A DNA stretch of 9,141 nt from Paracoccaceae bacterium (lineage in GTDB: Bacteria; Pseudomonadota; Alphaproteobacteria; Rhodobacterales; Rhodobacteraceae), in the NCBI GenBank assembly GCA_007128995.1, contig SKWJ01000529.1:1-9141 (forward strand). Reading direction: 5' to 3'. The notes beneath the pieces were generated by a model. It was not told the origin of the DNA. It worked only from the letters and a program-made list of their open reading frames with translations, and searched no databases. Below are positions 6,975 through 9,141 of the stretch, one piece after another. Every line of letters starts with the position of its first letter. The first letter of the stretch is position 1. The translations under genes were made by a program, and so were the position numbers.

Positions 6975-8110
6975 GGGGTGCGCTCTGCATCCGGGCGGCG
7001 GGTCTCTGCGGCTTTGTGCCCTGAACTGGTAAGTTCCCAATGCGGTGTCGTTTCTGGCGGATGCGCCACAGCGCGGATCAGGCCGCGGCGTTCCAGCGCC
7101 GCAAATCGCCCGGGCGCAGGCGCATCGCCCAGCGCCGTGGCCAGCATGCCCTGCTCGGACGGGTAGCGCGCGTCGTCATGGGCACGGGCCAGCCCCTGCA
7201 TGGCCGCAAGGATGCGATCCTCGCCGATGCGCGCGCGCGCGCGGCGCGCGGCCAGCCCCTGCCAGATCAGCCCGCGCGCGGGTGCCAGCAGGAGCGATAT
7301 CACAACCGCCGAGGTTGCGATCAGCACCACCACTGGCCCGGTGGCCAGCCCGCGCATCGTGGCACTGATCAGCGCGCCGCCTACCCCTGAAAGCGCCCCG
7401 ATCAGCGCCGAAAGCGCGACCATCACGCCCAGCCGGTTCGTCCATTGCCGGGCAGCGGCAGCCGGCGCGATCAGAAGTGCGACCATCAGCACCACGCCCA
7501 CAAGCTGCAATCCCACCACGATGGCCAGCGCCACCATGACGGTCAGCCCCCCCTCCAGCATCATCACCGGAAACCCCTGCGCGCGGGCGAAATCCGCGTC
7601 GAAGCTGACCAGTTTGAATTCTTTCCAGAAGGCCAGAATCAGCGCCAGCGCCCCAAGCCCCACAGCGCCCATGATCCACAGATCCGACACGAGGATCGCC
7701 GCCGCCTGCCCGAACAGGAAACTGGCCAGCCCAGCACTGGCCGCGCCCCCCTGCGCCTGCAGATATGTCAGCAGCACGACACCTGCGGCAAAAAACACGC
7801 TCAACACGATCCCGAGTGCCGCGTCGGTCTTCAGCCGCGTTGTCCGCGTGATCAGCATCATTGTCAGTGCGGCCAGTGCCCCTGTGAAAAACGCCCCGGC
7901 CATGATGCTGCCCATATCGCGCGTGCCCGCGATCAGGAAACCAAGGCACACGCCGGGCAGTGCCGCATGCGCCAGCGCATCCCCCAGCAGGCTTTGACGG
8001 CGCAGCACGGCGAAGGCCCCCAGCATGCCGGAAATCGCGCCCAGAAGGGCCGCACCGAAAAGCACTGTGCGCACGATCTGCGAGCCGAGAAGGTCGGCCA
8101 GAAAGCTCAT
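6971..8110 (-). CDS. Metal ABC transporter permease 1 (ABC-3 family, SitC/TroC/MntC-like) with C-terminal winged-helix-like tail
   Basis: The 379-residue protein starts at an ATG that overlaps the ATPase stop as ATGA, preceded by a purine-rich GAGGGGGTG sequence. The first 275 or so residues hold about eight hydrophobic helices with family motifs LRRQSLLGDALAHAALPG (36-53) and AFWKEFKLVSFDADFARAQG (160-179), the latter being the ATPase-contact loop typical of Mn/Fe/Zn permeases. Ordinary ABC-3 permeases end at roughly 280-300 residues. Here a soluble tail (285-379) contains RFAALERRGLIRAV (335-348), a spacer, and HWELTSSGHKAAE (357-369). That is the recognition-helix-plus-wing pattern of winged-helix proteins. 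A (GC)7 tract at 7229-7243 encodes the basic RARAR linker just after the last helix. It probably pairs with permease 2 in one importer. Confidence 0.92.
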   Translation of the reverse strand: MSFLADLLGSQIVRTVLFGAALLGAISGMLGAFAVLRRQSLLGDALAHAALPGVCLGFLIAGTRDMGSIMAGAFFTGALAALTMMLITRTTRLKTDAALGIVLSVFFAAGVVLLTYLQAQGGAASAGLASFLFGQAAAILVSDLWIMGAVGLGALALILAFWKEFKLVSFDADFARAQGFPVMMLEGGLTVMVALAIVVGLQLVGVVLMVALLIAPAAAARQWTNRLGVMVALSALIGALSGVGGALISATMRGLATGPVVVLIATSAVVISLLLAPARGLIWQGLAARRARARIGEDRILAAMQGLARAHDDARYPSEQGMLATALGDAPAPGRFAALERRGLIRAVAHPPETTPHWELTSSGHKAAETRRPDAERTP

Positions 8111-8919
8111 GCCACCCCCTCGTCAGGCGTGGGGGCAGGGTCTGGGCGAGTGTGCGCACCTGTTTCGGGTCCGGGCACGGCGATCATGGCCAAGTGCCGC
8201 CCATAAGCGGCCCGCAGGTTGTCGGGCGTATAGACCTGCGCCACCGGGCCTTGCGCGATGATGCGCACATTCAGCATGACCAACCAGTCGAAATAGCTTT
8301 GCACTGTGGTCAGGTCATGATGCACGACAATCACGGTACGGCCCTCATCCCGCAGGCGTTGCAGAAGCGCGATGATCACCGCTTCTGAACTGGCATCGAC
8401 CCCGGCCAGCGGTTCATCAAGGATCAGGATTTGTGCATCCTGCACCAGGGCGCGCGCCAGAAAGATGCGCTGCTGCTGACCGCCGGAAAGCTGGCTGATC
8501 TGGCGGTCGGCGTAATCCTGCATTCCGACATCGCGCAGCGCGGCGAGGGCGCGCGCGCGCGCGGCCCGACCCGGTCTGCGAAACCAGCCAAGGCTGCGAT
8601 AAAGCCCCATTTCCACCACATCGCGCGCAGTGGTCGGGAAATCCCAGTCGACCGAATGGCGTTGCGGCACATAGCCGATCCGCCCGCGCATGGCGCCAAT
8701 CTCATGGCCCAGAAAACGGACATGCCCCGCGACTGGCCGGACCAGCCCCAGAATGGACTTGATCAGCGTGGATTTGCCTGCACCGTTCGGACCGACAATG
8801 GCGCACATTACCCCCGGCGGAATATCAAGATCGATATCCCAAAGCGCCGGGGCCGTTCCATAGCTGACGGTCAGATCTTCGACATGCAGCGCCTGATCGG
8901 GTTCATGCAGCGTCTTCAT
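8107..8919 (-). CDS. Metal ABC transporter ATP-binding protein (SitB/TroB/MntB-like)
   Basis: The ATG at 8919 is preferred (GGAG about 9 bases upstream). It gives 270 residues starting MKTLHEPDQALHVEDLTVSYG; a GTG at 8961 would add 14 residues without a ribosome site or family similarity. All ATPase motifs are intact: Walker A GPNGAGKST (43-51), Q-loop Gln86 in YVPQRHSVDWDFP, signature LSGGQQQR (144-151), Walker B ILILDEP (164-170), and the switch histidine in VVHHD (His200/201). The YVPQR-x4-DWDFP segment after Walker A is characteristic of the Mn/Zn/Fe importer ATPases. The C-terminal 25 residues are Pro-rich and probably disordered. It powers import through permeases 1 and 2; its stop overlaps the permease 1 start. 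The metal is inferred from the two-permease layout. Confidence 0.94.
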   Translation of the reverse strand: MKTLHEPDQALHVEDLTVSYGTAPALWDIDLDIPPGVMCAIVGPNGAGKSTLIKSILGLVRPVAGHVRFLGHEIGAMRGRIGYVPQRHSVDWDFPTTARDVVEMGLYRSLGWFRRPGRAARARALAALRDVGMQDYADRQISQLSGGQQQRIFLARALVQDAQILILDEPLAGVDASSEAVIIALLQRLRDEGRTVIVVHHDLTTVQSYFDWLVMLNVRIIAQGPVAQVYTPDNLRAAYGRHLAMIAVPGPETGAHTRPDPAPTPDEGVA

Positions 8920-8993
8920 TGGCGATGGCTCCAACAGCGGGCATCCTGCGCGGTTTTGCACAGGCTGCTGGCGGGTTTACACTATTGTATCTC
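8920..8993 (-). other. Spacer between the binding-protein and ATPase genes with a small AT-rich dyad
   Basis: This is the only gap longer than a few bases in the importer operon. It contains TACA-ctat-TGTA (8978-8989), a 4-bp dyad just after the binding-protein stop, and on the minus strand a TACAAT hexamer that resembles a -10 element. No matching -35 or strong hairpin was found. It may be an intercistronic mRNA feature or an internal promoter; nothing firmer can be said. Confidence 0.25.
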
Positions 8994-9141
8994 TCAGCGC
9001 GAGATATCCCAGTGCGCGGCCCAAGGCTCAGCCCAGTCCTGCAGGGCATCGGGCCAGTCCGGAACCGTGCCGCCAAGGGCTTCGGTGATTGTGATCGTAT
9101 TGGCGCGGATCATGCCGATATAGGTGCCTTCGGGCGTGCCG
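8994..9141 (-). CDS. Metal ABC transporter substrate-binding protein, C-terminal fragment (SitA/TroA/MntC cluster A-I type)
   Basis: Only the last 48 residues and the TGA stop (8994-8996) are in the window; the gene continues past the end. The segment GTYIGMIRANTITITEALGG resembles the closing helix of cluster A-I periplasmic metal-binding proteins, where tYlgMmrhNvdtIv-type sequence is conserved. Position upstream of the ATPase on the same strand completes the normal binding protein-ATPase-permease-permease order. After the usual end there are about 24 more residues with four tryptophans (fragment positions 29, 36, 40 and 44), which is a little unusual. The metal-binding residues lie outside the window, so Mn2+, Fe2+ and Zn2+ cannot be told apart here. 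Confidence 0.7.
   Translation of the reverse strand, partial: GTPEGTYIGMIRANTITITEALGGTVPDWPDALQDWAEPWAAHWDISR

Noticed and set aside
6975..7040. N-terminal extension of permease 2
   Set aside because: The 22 extra residues are charged and read from inside permease 1; the ATGA overlap start places the first membrane helix at the N-terminus as expected.
6402..7166. Plus-strand open frame opposite the permeases (254 codons), and a similar one at 7445-8206
   Set aside because: Both are Gln/His/Arg-rich mirror images of hydrophobic membrane helices on the minus strand, the expected artefact opposite permease genes.
8920..8961. N-terminal extension of the ATPase from a GTG
   Set aside because: No ribosome site precedes it and the 14 extra residues are not part of the ABC ATPase fold.
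8978..8989. TACActatTGTA considered as a Zur, Fur or Mur operator
   Set aside because: It has only 4-bp arms, does not match the operator consensus forms I know for these regulators, and lies inside the operon, not before its first gene.

Overview
The window looks like a piece of a chromosome from an alphaproteobacterium, most likely of the Rhodobacterales (Roseobacter/Paracoccus-type). The reasons are high G+C, dense gene packing with ATGA and short overlaps, an FNR-type (FnrL-like) operator, and protein sequence styles typical of that group. The exact genus cannot be read from the sequence. No tRNA, rRNA, CRISPR array, insertion sequence or phage gene was seen.

Region 1 (1-3110, plus strand) is a tightly coupled catabolic or interconversion operon. 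It holds the C-terminal end of a histidinol-dehydrogenase-family enzyme, a DegT/DnrJ/EryC1-type PLP aminotransferase, an SDR oxidoreductase and a compact medium-chain zinc alcohol dehydrogenase. A HisD paralogue with an SDR and an MDR resembles the HpsN/HpsO/HpsP set of 2,3-dihydroxypropane-1-sulfonate (sulfopropanediol) catabolism; this substrate is an inference. The MDR has kept its catalytic zinc ligands but lost three of the four structural-zinc cysteines.

Region 2 (3157-5796) is a divergent pair. On the minus strand lies a membrane ferric-reductase-like flavocytochrome with two His-x13-His diheme b motifs, an FAD domain, an NAD(P)H domain and an extra C-terminal membrane helix. On the plus strand lies an exported c-type cytochrome with five CXXCH motifs. 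The 111-base spacer holds a 9/10 match to the FNR consensus. The simplest reading is an oxygen-regulated module that passes NAD(P)H electrons across the membrane through b hemes to a periplasmic pentaheme protein. The partnership is inferred from layout.

Region 3 (5844-9141, minus strand) is a Sit/Tro/Mnt-type metal ABC importer, probably for Mn2+ and/or Fe2+. It is transcribed as solute-binding protein (only the C-terminus is in the window), ATPase, permease 1, permease 2. The last three genes are coupled by ATGA overlaps. Both permeases carry roughly 90-residue cytoplasmic tails that look like winged-helix domains, recalling the chlamydial YtgC-YtgR permease-repressor fusion. The pentaheme cytochrome and the importer converge on a 47-base spacer with a weak hairpin.
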